A stretch of 11,769 bases of DNA, from assembly GCA_903881065.1 (NCBI GenBank), contig CAIRRW010000163.1, positions 1 through 11,769 of the forward strand, given 5' to 3'. Made by a program: the position numbers and the translations under genes. This document shows, piece after piece, positions 5,656 through 11,769 of the stretch. The notes beneath the pieces are model-generated. The model made no database searches. It had not been told where the DNA came from and saw nothing but the letters and a program-made list of their open reading frames with translations. Every line of letters starts with the position of its first letter. The first letter of the stretch is position 1. Origin of the DNA: an uncultured Bacteroidota bacterium. Its GTDB lineage: Bacteria; Bacteroidota; Bacteroidia; 2-12-FULL-35-15.

Positions 5656-6762
5656 TTATTTTTTAATTATTTTCTGCAGAATAGCAATAAGTCTTTGCTC
5701 AAATATCTCTAAAGTGAACTCCTTTTCAAATTTCTTTCTGCCAGCTTCCCCCATTTGACGGCGTAACTCAGGATTCATAATCAGCAGTTCCAATTTTTCT
5801 GCAAGTAATTCAACATTTCTTTGTGGTGCAAGATATCCGGTAACTCCATCTTCAACAATATCTGGAATTCCTCCTTCGAAAGTGGAAACAACCGGTAAAG
5901 AGTAGCTCATGGCTTCCAAAAGAACCAAACCAAAAGTTTCATAACAAGTAGGGAATATAAAAATATCAGCTTCTAAAATGGCCTTTTCTTTTTCTTCCCC
6001 ATATTTTGCACCCTGGTAAATAACAAAATCGGATATACCTAATTGGAGCACTCTACTGTTAAATTGGGCAACTGAAATGTCAAATTCTGCCCCAATAAAA
6101 ACACTCTCATAGGAAACTCCTTTCCGGGTTAAGAGAGCCAATGCTTCCAATAATACAAAGACACCTTTCGATTCTATCAGATTTGACAGGAAAAGAATCC
6201 TGACAATATTTTTTGTGCCAACTTCCTTAGTTTTTTCATGGAGTCCTAAATCTGGAATGCCGTTCTGGCAGATATGAACACTCTCTTCCTTAACAAACTT
6301 ATTTATATCATAGAATAGGTTTTTAGACAATAGAATAACTTGAGCACTGCTGAATACAAACCTATAACAAATTCTGTTGATGAATTGATTTTGATGTAAG
6401 CTAACCCCTTTATTATGCATATGATAAACCCGCTTAATTCGGAATGCTTTAATCAAGGCTATTAGAATCAGGTCTTTATAGAATGCTATGCCCGTTGAAG
6501 TTAATGCCAGATAGCAAAGTTGAGGACGTTTCCTACTAAGCGTCCAGAATAGCTTAGCAAAAGTAATCATAAAACCAACAATCTTTCGAAGATTGAATTT
6601 TCCTGTTTCCGACACCTGCTGAGATGCAGTTAAATTGATATATTCGCAATCAAAGACATGGTTAATCTCAATACTTTCTTTAATACTCAGTCCTATCATG
6701 GATGAACCATGAACGGGCTGAGGAAGATGTAATAGAAAAAGAACTTTTGAAGAGTTAGTCAT
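5656..6762 (-). CDS. Family 4 glycosyltransferase (GT-B fold)
   Basis: The 368-residue protein is a normal length for a GT4 retaining glycosyltransferase. The N-terminal domain begins KVLFLLHLPQPVHGSS (6-21), an acceptor-side start with a Gly-rich loop. The acceptor domain continues to about 180 (VYHMHNKGV, 112-120; CQNGIP, 165-170). The donor domain starts at about 187 (RILFLSNLIESKGV, 188-201). The E-x7-E donor motif is ETFGLVLLE (E275, E283), followed by GGIPDIVEDGVTGYL (297-311). It has no signal peptide and probably works at the cytoplasmic face of the inner membrane on the lipid-linked glycan. It starts with ATG at 6762, 8 bases after the stop of a possible small ORF, and is followed 58 bases later by the WecG/TagA gene. 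Sugar specificity is unknown. Confidence 0.95.
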   Translation of the reverse strand: MTNSSKVLFLLHLPQPVHGSSMIGLSIKESIEINHVFDCEYINLTASQQVSETGKFNLRKIVGFMITFAKLFWTLSRKRPQLCYLALTSTGIAFYKDLILIALIKAFRIKRVYHMHNKGVSLHQNQFINRICYRFVFSSAQVILLSKNLFYDINKFVKEESVHICQNGIPDLGLHEKTKEVGTKNIVRILFLSNLIESKGVFVLLEALALLTRKGVSYESVFIGAEFDISVAQFNSRVLQLGISDFVIYQGAKYGEEKEKAILEADIFIFPTCYETFGLVLLEAMSYSLPVVSTFEGGIPDIVEDGVTGYLAPQRNVELLAEKLELLIMNPELRRQMGEAGRKKFEKEFTLEIFEQRLIAILQKIIKK

Positions 6763-6770
6763 GATACAAA

Positions 6771-6902
6771 TTAGTATTTAATGGACGCAATATTCTCAAT
6801 AATTCCATATTCGGATATATTTTCTGAATTAATTTTTCGCCATACAAATTTTGGAGCATATTGAATAAATAGGTGATTCATTATGTCAACAAGATTAAAC
6901 AT
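6771..6902 (-). CDS. Possible small ORF of 43 codons upstream of the GT4 gene
   Basis: ATG at 6902 to TAA at 6773-6771, ending 8 bases before the GT4 start codon. The product begins MFNLVDIMNHLFIQYAPKFV and continues WRKINSENIS…NIASIKY. It is mildly basic with no clear membrane segment or known motif. AAAAGG lies 3-4 bases upstream of the ATG and could act as a weak ribosome-binding site. A stop codon sits three codons upstream, so it is not simply the tail of a longer ORF in the present sequence. It could be a real small protein, a leader, or the eroded end of a former gene. I do not recognise it. Confidence 0.35.
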   Translation of the reverse strand: MFNLVDIMNHLFIQYAPKFVWRKINSENISEYGIIENIASIKY

Positions 6903-6981
6903 AACCTTTTAATGCTATTTGTTAGAAATTGGGTAATCCTGGATTATTTTAAAATTTCACTCATAGCTGTCGATTGCAGAA

Positions 6982-7749
6982 TCAATAGCCTTGAGTTTCC
7001 TGATTTAAATTTAAATCTTGGATCTTATTTTGCCAGAGTTGAGTATTGCTTAAATATAAGGCGTCTGTTTCTCCCTTTAAAATTTTAAATGTTTCCTCCA
7101 ATTCGTTCCAAAGATCATATTCTTCAATTTCCCACGAGTGACCCCAAATATGAAAAATGCCTTTACTCTTTGAAGTCTGAATTATTATTCTTTTTGCCAG
7201 CTTTCTAAAGTTAGAGTTATACGGAATGAAAAAAGAGTTCTTGATTATAGGGGCAAGATTAATTCGCTTGATACAGTTTTTAAACAATGAGATACTCTTG
7301 TGATTATATGCCTGAACTGCAGTATGCATTAAGCTCTGATTTATATCAAGTTGGCTGCGAAAATAAGCTGTTGACCGACAAAATAAAAATCCTGAATTAT
7401 GGACTAACTGAATGTCTCTTTTTGAAAATTTTCCACTGGGAAAACAAAATGCATGGATCTTTTTATTTAATTTATTTTCGAGGATAGCCTTGCATTCAGT
7501 TATCTCGTAACTTGCATCTTGAATGTTTAGCTTTGTAAGAATTGAATGATTGACAGTATGTCCGCCAACTTCAAATTCTGATGAGATATTAGTTAACGCA
7601 GTATCATTCATGACGATATTTTCCGGATTTCTTATCGGAATGTAAAACGTACCTTTAATTCCGTATTTGGAAAGTAAGTCAGCAAGTTTTAAATCGAGTG
7701 GATGTCCGTCATCCCAACTTGTCGTTATTATCATCTTTTTATCATCCAT
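6982..7749 (-). CDS. NodB-type polysaccharide deacetylase, apparently cytoplasmic
   Basis: This 255-residue carbohydrate esterase 4-like protein would remove N- or O-acetyl groups from sugar residues. NodB motifs are visible: ITTSWDDGH (8-16) with the Asp pair D13-D14 (catalytic base and metal ligand), GGHTVNHS (62-69) supplying metal-binding His64 and His68, CFPSGKFS (102-109) replacing the usual 'PxGxxS/R' loop, and FHIWGHSWE (199-207) with the C-terminal His motif. No signal peptide or membrane anchor precedes the domain: the ATG at 7749 is followed almost at once by motif 1. It therefore probably acts in the cytoplasm on a lipid-linked intermediate or sugar precursor. It lies 193 bases after the EDD-motif glycosyltransferase and 79 bases before the small ORF. 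Confidence 0.9.
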   Translation of the reverse strand: MDDKKMIITTSWDDGHPLDLKLADLLSKYGIKGTFYIPIRNPENIVMNDTALTNISSEFEVGGHTVNHSILTKLNIQDASYEITECKAILENKLNKKIHAFCFPSGKFSKRDIQLVHNSGFLFCRSTAYFRSQLDINQSLMHTAVQAYNHKSISLFKNCIKRINLAPIIKNSFFIPYNSNFRKLAKRIIIQTSKSKGIFHIWGHSWEIEEYDLWNELEETFKILKGETDALYLSNTQLWQNKIQDLNLNQETQGY

Positions 7750-7942
7750 AATTCTAAGTTATCTTTTCTTGTAATTCTATTGAAATAATAGAAGGCACAC
7801 CAGAAATATTTGAAATTTTTTCAGCTCCATTATCAAGTCAATTTGAACCAGTAATTACCTATTTATATATTCCGGCACTTTCCTTTTAAAGAAGAAATTT
7901 CATATAATATTAACAACTTTGTTTGTCATCTATTTTATAAAT
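7750..7942. other. 193-base gap inside the operon
   Basis: This AT-rich gap lies between the EDD-motif glycosyltransferase and the deacetylase. It holds a perfect 7-bp inverted repeat TTCTATT-gaaat-AATAGAA (7775-7793), placed 26 bases before the deacetylase start. There is no T tract after it and no TAnnTTTG promoter. Only trivial ORFs (16 codons or fewer) are seen. It may mark a former gene border or a site for internal RNA processing. Confidence 0.35.
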
Positions 7943-8893
7943 TCAAAGGTTGGAGGTTAGTTTCTTTAAAATATGCTGAATTAAATCAAATAAATTATTT
8001 TCCCTGTATAGCCGGAATAATCTTTTAAAATTATATCCGAATACATTTTTAAATGTTTGTCTGTCAGCGGCCTGATCAACTTTTATTTCAGGGTGAATAA
8101 GAGGTAGCTCTATTTTTTGAAAATTTTCAATCTCCTTAAATGAATCATGAAGAAAAGTATGCGTAGAAGCATTTCTAAAACCCAAATTTACAACTAAATT
8201 ACAATTTGGAGTTATTGAATATCCATTGTTTTTCCATATAGCGTGAATCCACTGATAATCCCATGTATCAATTCTTCCATTAACTACTTTTAATAGTTTA
8301 TTATTCCAATACTTTCTCTCTTTCCAATTATTAATAATGCCCTTATTGAGCGAAGAAAAAAATAGCTTATCGACTCTTATTTCCCTCTTATAATGTTGCC
8401 AGGCTCTGCGCCATGAAGCCCAACCCCATATATTGCCAAAATTTGAAAAATAGTAACTTCCATCCCCTCTTTGAATCCCGTTTTGAAAATTGTTACCACC
8501 TATCATCATTATTTTTTGATTATCTTTAAATCTGATCAAAAGTTCTTCGCAATAGGGGAAAAATGACAAATCAGGCAGGCAATCATCTTCAAGAATTATA
8601 CCATATTCAACCTGCTCAAAAAACCAGCTGATAGCGGAACTAACTGCAATTCCACAACCTGAATTTTCATCCCGGAAAAGAGTTTTCACTTTGCAATCCC
8701 AATCAATTTGGTTAATAATATTTCTGGTTTCAAGACAGATCTCAAATTCTCCAGGCTTATTTAGCCTAGGACCATCCGCTGCCACAAATAAATATTTGGG
8801 TTTTAATTGTTTTAGCTGATTAAATACCTGTTGGGTAGTGTCTGGCCTGTTAAAGATTAAAAATAGTATAGGTGTTTCAAATTCGTTACTCAT
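7943..8893 (-). CDS. GT-A-type glycosyltransferase with EDD motif (nucleotide-diphospho-sugar transferase)
   Basis: The 316-residue protein starts ETPILFLIFNRPDTTQQVF (6-24), the nucleotide-binding first strand typical of this GNT-I-like/GT2-like group. VAADGPRL (37-44) and NSGCGIAVSSAISWFF (77-92) follow. The metal-binding acidic motif is IILEDDCLPD (99-108; E102, D103, D104), and GWASWRRAW (157-165) and DTWDYQW (about 209-215) match conserved acceptor-side segments of the group. It has no transmembrane segment, so it would work in the cytoplasm on the growing lipid-linked unit. The ATG at 8893 is 36 bases after the stop of the GT-D-like gene. A 193-base gap with no clear promoter follows. 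Donor and acceptor are not predictable. Confidence 0.9.
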   Translation of the reverse strand: MSNEFETPILFLIFNRPDTTQQVFNQLKQLKPKYLFVAADGPRLNKPGEFEICLETRNIINQIDWDCKVKTLFRDENSGCGIAVSSAISWFFEQVEYGIILEDDCLPDLSFFPYCEELLIRFKDNQKIMMIGGNNFQNGIQRGDGSYYFSNFGNIWGWASWRRAWQHYKREIRVDKLFFSSLNKGIINNWKERKYWNNKLLKVVNGRIDTWDYQWIHAIWKNNGYSITPNCNLVVNLGFRNASTHTFLHDSFKEIENFQKIELPLIHPEIKVDQAADRQTFKNVFGYNFKRLFRLYRENNLFDLIQHILKKLTSNL

Positions 8894-8929
8894 TTAAATT
8901 AAGAATTTAGTTTTCTAAATAAATATCGT

Positions 8930-9910
8930 TCACCAATAACAAGCACCTTCAACAACATCCGCATTTTTGGGCTTTTCATTTTCACTTGGTCGAACCCAAT
9001 GTTCATTGATTAATGAAATGTATGAACCTTTAGGAATACCCCATTCTTTTACGCCATAATTTGGAACTTCCCATCTTTTACCTCTGATTCCAAACAATAG
9101 TTGTAACGCACCACCCAAATGAAAGCCTTTTTTCCCCATTCGTTTAACATGTGCTGCCAAATGGAAACCATACGCACCTGCGCCAATCAAACAAATATCA
9201 TAATCAATTTTATCAATCTCTGATTTCATAAATTCCAATGCTTCAAACCAATCAGCAAAGGGAGTTTTTTCTCGAGCCAAACTTTGTACGGTTTTCAAAG
9301 TCTTAATCTCAAATTCCGGTAGAATATCCCTTCCAAACAATAGTTTTCTTTTTTTATATTGTTTTTCAATAGTGTGGCTAAATGGATGTACGATTAAGAC
9401 TTTTTTACCTTGTAAGATTCTACTCCATGGCATCTCAGACCAAAATGGTTCCAAATGCCTAAGGTGAACTTTCTTTGCATGTAAGATATTACTCACCTTT
9501 GCCTCGTCAGACAACCATGACCCCAAAATATCTACTTGCGGAATATCCTTCAGCATTAATTCGCAAAACTTTTCAATCATAGAAATTTCGGGAGGGAAAA
9601 ATCCTGCAACTTCGTGCATTTGCTTTATAATAACAACATTCCACCACCAATCAAATTGCTCTCCCCTAATATATTTAATAACGCTTCTTGAACCACTTTT
9701 AATACTTAGATAATTAATCAAAATTGTCAACTCATTTGCTCCAAACCGGGCAATCATAACTGGCTTATCTGACTTTAAAGTCTCGTATATTATTTGTGAT
9801 GCAGAGTCTGGGTTCTGATCAAATTCCGGCTTCTCTTTTGGCTTGAAGATTAATACTTGTGCGTAAAGTTTGCGCAGAATTTTGAGGGTATAAATTGATA
9901 ATTTAGTCAT
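8930..9910 (-). CDS. Putative GT-D-fold (DUF1792-like) glycosyltransferase
   Basis: This 326-residue protein has an N-terminal basic/hydrophobic stretch (about 1-22) that may associate with the membrane. The segment KPVMIARFGANEL (49-61) resembles the 'slIRFGDGEl' signature of GT-D/DUF1792 enzymes, but with Ala-Asn-Glu in place of Asp-Gly-Glu. The C-terminal region DICLIGAGAYGFHLAAHVKR (238-257), then GGALQLLFGIRGKRW (266-280), matches the second nucleotide-sugar-binding half ('DixLIGaGxxGxxlaxxxKxxGKxaihlGgalqxlfG'). GT-D members add glucose to glycans, for example in Fap1 glycosylation. Whether this divergent version is catalytic is uncertain. The ATG at 9910 overlaps the preceding stop by 8 bases (ATGACTAA), so the two proteins are probably made together. 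Confidence 0.75.
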   Translation of the reverse strand: MTKLSIYTLKILRKLYAQVLIFKPKEKPEFDQNPDSASQIIYETLKSDKPVMIARFGANELTILINYLSIKSGSRSVIKYIRGEQFDWWWNVVIIKQMHEVAGFFPPEISMIEKFCELMLKDIPQVDILGSWLSDEAKVSNILHAKKVHLRHLEPFWSEMPWSRILQGKKVLIVHPFSHTIEKQYKKRKLLFGRDILPEFEIKTLKTVQSLAREKTPFADWFEALEFMKSEIDKIDYDICLIGAGAYGFHLAAHVKRMGKKGFHLGGALQLLFGIRGKRWEVPNYGVKEWGIPKGSYISLINEHWVRPSENEKPKNADVVEGACYW

Positions 9911-10748
9911 TGTTTTTCCTGGATCTAATTAAACAATACAACTCAGAATAATATTTAATTGAGACAATAAGGTGCTTCCATCCATGAATAAGTTTCTTTG
10001 AAATGGATTTGTATGGCATTTCATCCAGAAACCCTCTTTTTGTAAAATCCATTAAAATTCCATTTTTTTCAAATAATGGTGGTACTTGGTTGTACCATCG
10101 ACCCTGAATTATTCCTGTGAAAATATATGGAATAATTTCAAACTCATCCAATTTTACCCAATTCTTATCCACTACAAAAATATTGTGCCTTAGGATGGCC
10201 CCACGTTTCGATCCGAATTCCTCAAATTGCCAGGCATCTTCATAGGGCCTTAAACAGGAGAATAAAATATCTTTGCGCCATAGTGCTGCTTGACAGCTGA
10301 TTAAATAACGCTGATTGAGAATAGCTGGATATAAATTTTCATATTCTGAAGGTTGGAGATTCGCTTCTATGGCCTGGTCTGTTAAATGAACACAATGAAT
10401 ATCTTTATTTTCAGTCATTAAATCGACATATTTCTCAACTAATTCTGTTTTTACGTAATCTTTCAGGAAATAATCTTCCTGCATATAAAGGATAATTTCA
10501 CAGTCGATTGTTTTTAACGCTCTGATTAAACATTCACTCCAGGTAATTTTTTTATCTGGTGTTTGAACATTATTTTTTATTGAAATAATATTCAAACCTG
10601 GAAACTCAAATGACTTGGTTTCGGTGTTCAGATAGATTTTCCCTGAGTAATCAGGCCAATAATTCTTAAAGAGAGTGAAGAATGGCATCCAACAGTCCTC
10701 AAAGTTGTCGCAAGTATTTATTAAAATTGAAAAACTAGATTTCCTCAT
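9903..10748 (-). CDS. Putative glycosyltransferase (GT-A-like, QEDYF motif), poorly characterised
   Basis: The 281-residue protein starts SFSILINTCDNFEDCWMPFF (5-24), a first beta-strand and nucleotide-binding loop as in GT-A enzymes. YWPDYSGKIYLNTE (30-43) and TWSECLIRALKTI (69-81) follow. An acidic motif lies at the end of a hydrophobic strand, EIILYMQEDYFLKDYV (84-99), where E91 and D92 would hold the metal and sugar nucleotide. The middle part, with CQAALWRKDIL (about 172-182), resembles the acceptor-binding region of similar polysaccharide-cluster proteins. There is no signal peptide and no membrane helix. It overlaps the GT-D-like gene by 8 bases and lies 48 bases after the DUF6492 gene. 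I infer glycosyltransferase activity from the fold pattern and location. The specific family is not certain. Confidence 0.75.
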   Translation of the reverse strand: MRKSSFSILINTCDNFEDCWMPFFTLFKNYWPDYSGKIYLNTETKSFEFPGLNIISIKNNVQTPDKKITWSECLIRALKTIDCEIILYMQEDYFLKDYVKTELVEKYVDLMTENKDIHCVHLTDQAIEANLQPSEYENLYPAILNQRYLISCQAALWRKDILFSCLRPYEDAWQFEEFGSKRGAILRHNIFVVDKNWVKLDEFEIIPYIFTGIIQGRWYNQVPPLFEKNGILMDFTKRGFLDEMPYKSISKKLIHGWKHLIVSIKYYSELYCLIRSRKNND

Positions 10749-10796
10749 TAATATGTTTAGGATAATATTTTGTTGATATTTAAAAGAAAATAATGA

Positions 10797-11648
10797 TTAG
10801 GAAATATGATTTAAATGTTCAGGAAATGTAACTGCATTAAATTTTCGACTGTACAATTTGCTAATTTCATCATATGAATAAGTTTTATTTCTAAGTAAGT
10901 TGATATTTTTCCACAGTCTTAATATTTTCATATTTTTATTAATATAGGACCCATACATTTCAAACTCAGAAAATCCTGAATCTTCATTAAAGTCCAATGA
11001 ATTTATAATTACACTTATCCAGTTTGCATTGTGCAATTCAGAAAGTGATTTTTGTAATTTAGATAATTCAATCTTATCAAATATCATTTTATGTGAAATA
11101 TAGCTTAAACATGAATCTGGGTATTTTTTGTTTCTAAATAATTTTTGAATAATATCATAATAAGGTTTATGATATTCAGGGCTTTGATAAAAAATATGTT
11201 TATTACAAGAAGATATAAATGAGTGTTTTTTTATTAAAACATGATCTGCGTCAATACATAAAAAGTATCTGTTTTTCCCAATAACTCCACTCAACTTTAT
11301 TAATTGTTGAAATATCCAACCGCTCCGATTATTCTTATTATTCCCTGTAAATATTTTTAATTCGTTTGGAGCATATCCAAAAATAGATGTTTCATCTATA
11401 AAAACTAAATTCAACTTTTTGCAATAATCCAATATTAATTCATCTTTTGGGGCAACAATATAAATTTCGTAAAAATTGTGAGTTATACAATTTCTAATTC
11501 CTTCTATGCACAATGGAAGAATTATTAAGTCTTTTTGTATTAATGGAATTATTATATCTATTTCTACATCAGCTGGAATTATCTTCTGACGCGGAATCAA
11601 TTTAAAAACGTTATAAATTAATTTCCTCATCAATGTTCTTATATCCAT
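10797..11648 (-). CDS. DUF6492-family putative glycosyltransferase
   Basis: The 283-residue protein shows the DUF6492 pattern: DIIIPLIQKDLIILPLCIEG (31-50), where a GT-A-like first strand leads to an array of conserved residues, then YIVAPKDE (63-70). RSGWIFQQLIKLSG (108-121) is next, then the acidic motif YFLCIDADHVLIKKHSF (128-144; D133, D135), YQSPEYHKPYY (154-164) and FSEFEMYGSYI (226-236). The IDAD motif fits metal-dependent nucleotide-sugar binding. The N-terminal 25 residues are basic with a short hydrophobic run, not a typical signal. The gene is notably AT-rich compared with the genes at 3000-6800. The ATG at 11648 follows the upstream gene's stop by 54 bases, so it is probably not the first gene of the operon. 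The sugar is unknown. Confidence 0.85.
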   Translation of the reverse strand: MDIRTLMRKLIYNVFKLIPRQKIIPADVEIDIIIPLIQKDLIILPLCIEGIRNCITHNFYEIYIVAPKDELILDYCKKLNLVFIDETSIFGYAPNELKIFTGNNKNNRSGWIFQQLIKLSGVIGKNRYFLCIDADHVLIKKHSFISSCNKHIFYQSPEYHKPYYDIIQKLFRNKKYPDSCLSYISHKMIFDKIELSKLQKSLSELHNANWISVIINSLDFNEDSGFSEFEMYGSYINKNMKILRLWKNINLLRNKTYSYDEISKLYSRKFNAVTFPEHLNHIS

Positions 11649-11702
11649 ATACCTAATCTTAAAGTAATCCTAGAACTATATTAGATGACATTTGAATCGA
11701 TA

Positions 11703-11769
11703 TTAATTAATTTTCTTTGCCAATTTCTTTACCAATTTCCATACAAAGAATATTTCTTTAATAAAATAA
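11703..11769 (-). CDS. C-terminal end of an upstream gene (partial)
   Basis: The minus-strand frame from the window edge reads 21 codons, YFIKEIFFVWKLVKKLAKKI followed by Asn and a TAA at 11705-11703. A basic, amphipathic Lys/Leu-rich ending of this sort is common at the C-terminus of membrane-associated glycosyltransferases and other polysaccharide enzymes. It shows that the gene run continues beyond the right edge, with a 54-base gap to the DUF6492 gene. Too little is visible to name a family. Confidence 0.6.
   Translation of the reverse strand, partial: YFIKEIFFVWKLVKKLAKKIN

Noticed and set aside
6873..7088. Plus-strand ORF spanning the gap before the deacetylase end
   Set aside because: It overlaps the deacetylase C-terminus antisense and the minus-strand small ORF, and resembles no family.
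7775..7793. TTCTATT-gaaat-AATAGAA hairpin considered as an intrinsic terminator
   Set aside because: No T run follows on either strand and the stem is AT-only apart from two pairs, so termination is unlikely. It is kept only as a repeat.
1..11769. tRNA, rRNA, CRISPR array or antiphage system
   Set aside because: No cloverleaf-like sequence, rRNA segment, regularly spaced repeats or defence-gene motifs were seen. All well-supported genes fit polysaccharide biosynthesis, an IS or the disrupted phosphoesterase.

Overview
The window is part of a surface-polysaccharide (exopolysaccharide, capsule or O-antigen) biosynthesis locus. It most likely comes from a Bacteroidota genome. The clues are low G+C DNA, minimal Shine-Dalgarno signals, a TAnnTTTG-type -7 promoter element, a Bacteroidota-style lipoprotein phosphoesterase remnant, and protein sequences typical of Sphingobacteria/Cytophagia/Bacteroidia polysaccharide clusters. 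I cannot name a genus.

Layout. Nearly every gene is on the minus strand, so transcription runs from high to low coordinates. The right edge (11703-11769) holds the last 21 codons of an upstream gene. Then follow a DUF6492-type putative glycosyltransferase (11648-10797), a putative glycosyltransferase with a QEDYF acidic motif (10748-9903), a GT-D-fold/DUF1792-like putative glycosyltransferase (9910-8930), a GT-A-type glycosyltransferase with an EDD motif (8893-7943), a cytoplasmic NodB-type polysaccharide deacetylase (7749-6982), a possible 43-residue small ORF (6902-6771), a GT4 glycosyltransferase (6762-5656), a WecG/TagA/CpsF (GT26) glycosyltransferase with a TTG start (5597-4863), a Gfo/Idh/MocA oxidoreductase (4870-3854) and an aldo/keto-reductase-like barrel protein of unknown function (3849-2992). 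Short gaps and two 8-nt overlaps suggest one transcription unit. It appears to end at a 40-bp perfect palindrome (2871-2910) that has a T-rich tail in the minus direction.

A 629-base non-coding stretch (2363-2991) carries that terminator and a candidate promoter for the next gene, the membrane-bound polyprenyl-phosphate sugar-1-phosphate transferase (2362-938) that starts the repeat unit. Downstream lies the 5' part of a phosphoesterase (AcpA/phospholipase C superfamily) lipoprotein gene (697-about 287). It is cut off by the right end of an IS3-family insertion sequence, whose transposase C-terminus reads in on the plus strand (2-157).

Inferred joint role: the initiating transferase puts the first sugar phosphate on undecaprenyl phosphate. 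The WecG/TagA enzyme probably adds an early sugar, and the GT4, EDD-motif, GT-D, QEDYF and DUF6492 enzymes extend or decorate the unit. The Gfo/Idh/MocA enzyme, perhaps with its barrel-protein partner, would make or modify a sugar precursor, and the NodB protein would remove an acetyl group on the cytoplasmic side. Flippase, polymerase, chain-length and export genes are not in the window, so the locus must continue beyond it, most likely to the right.
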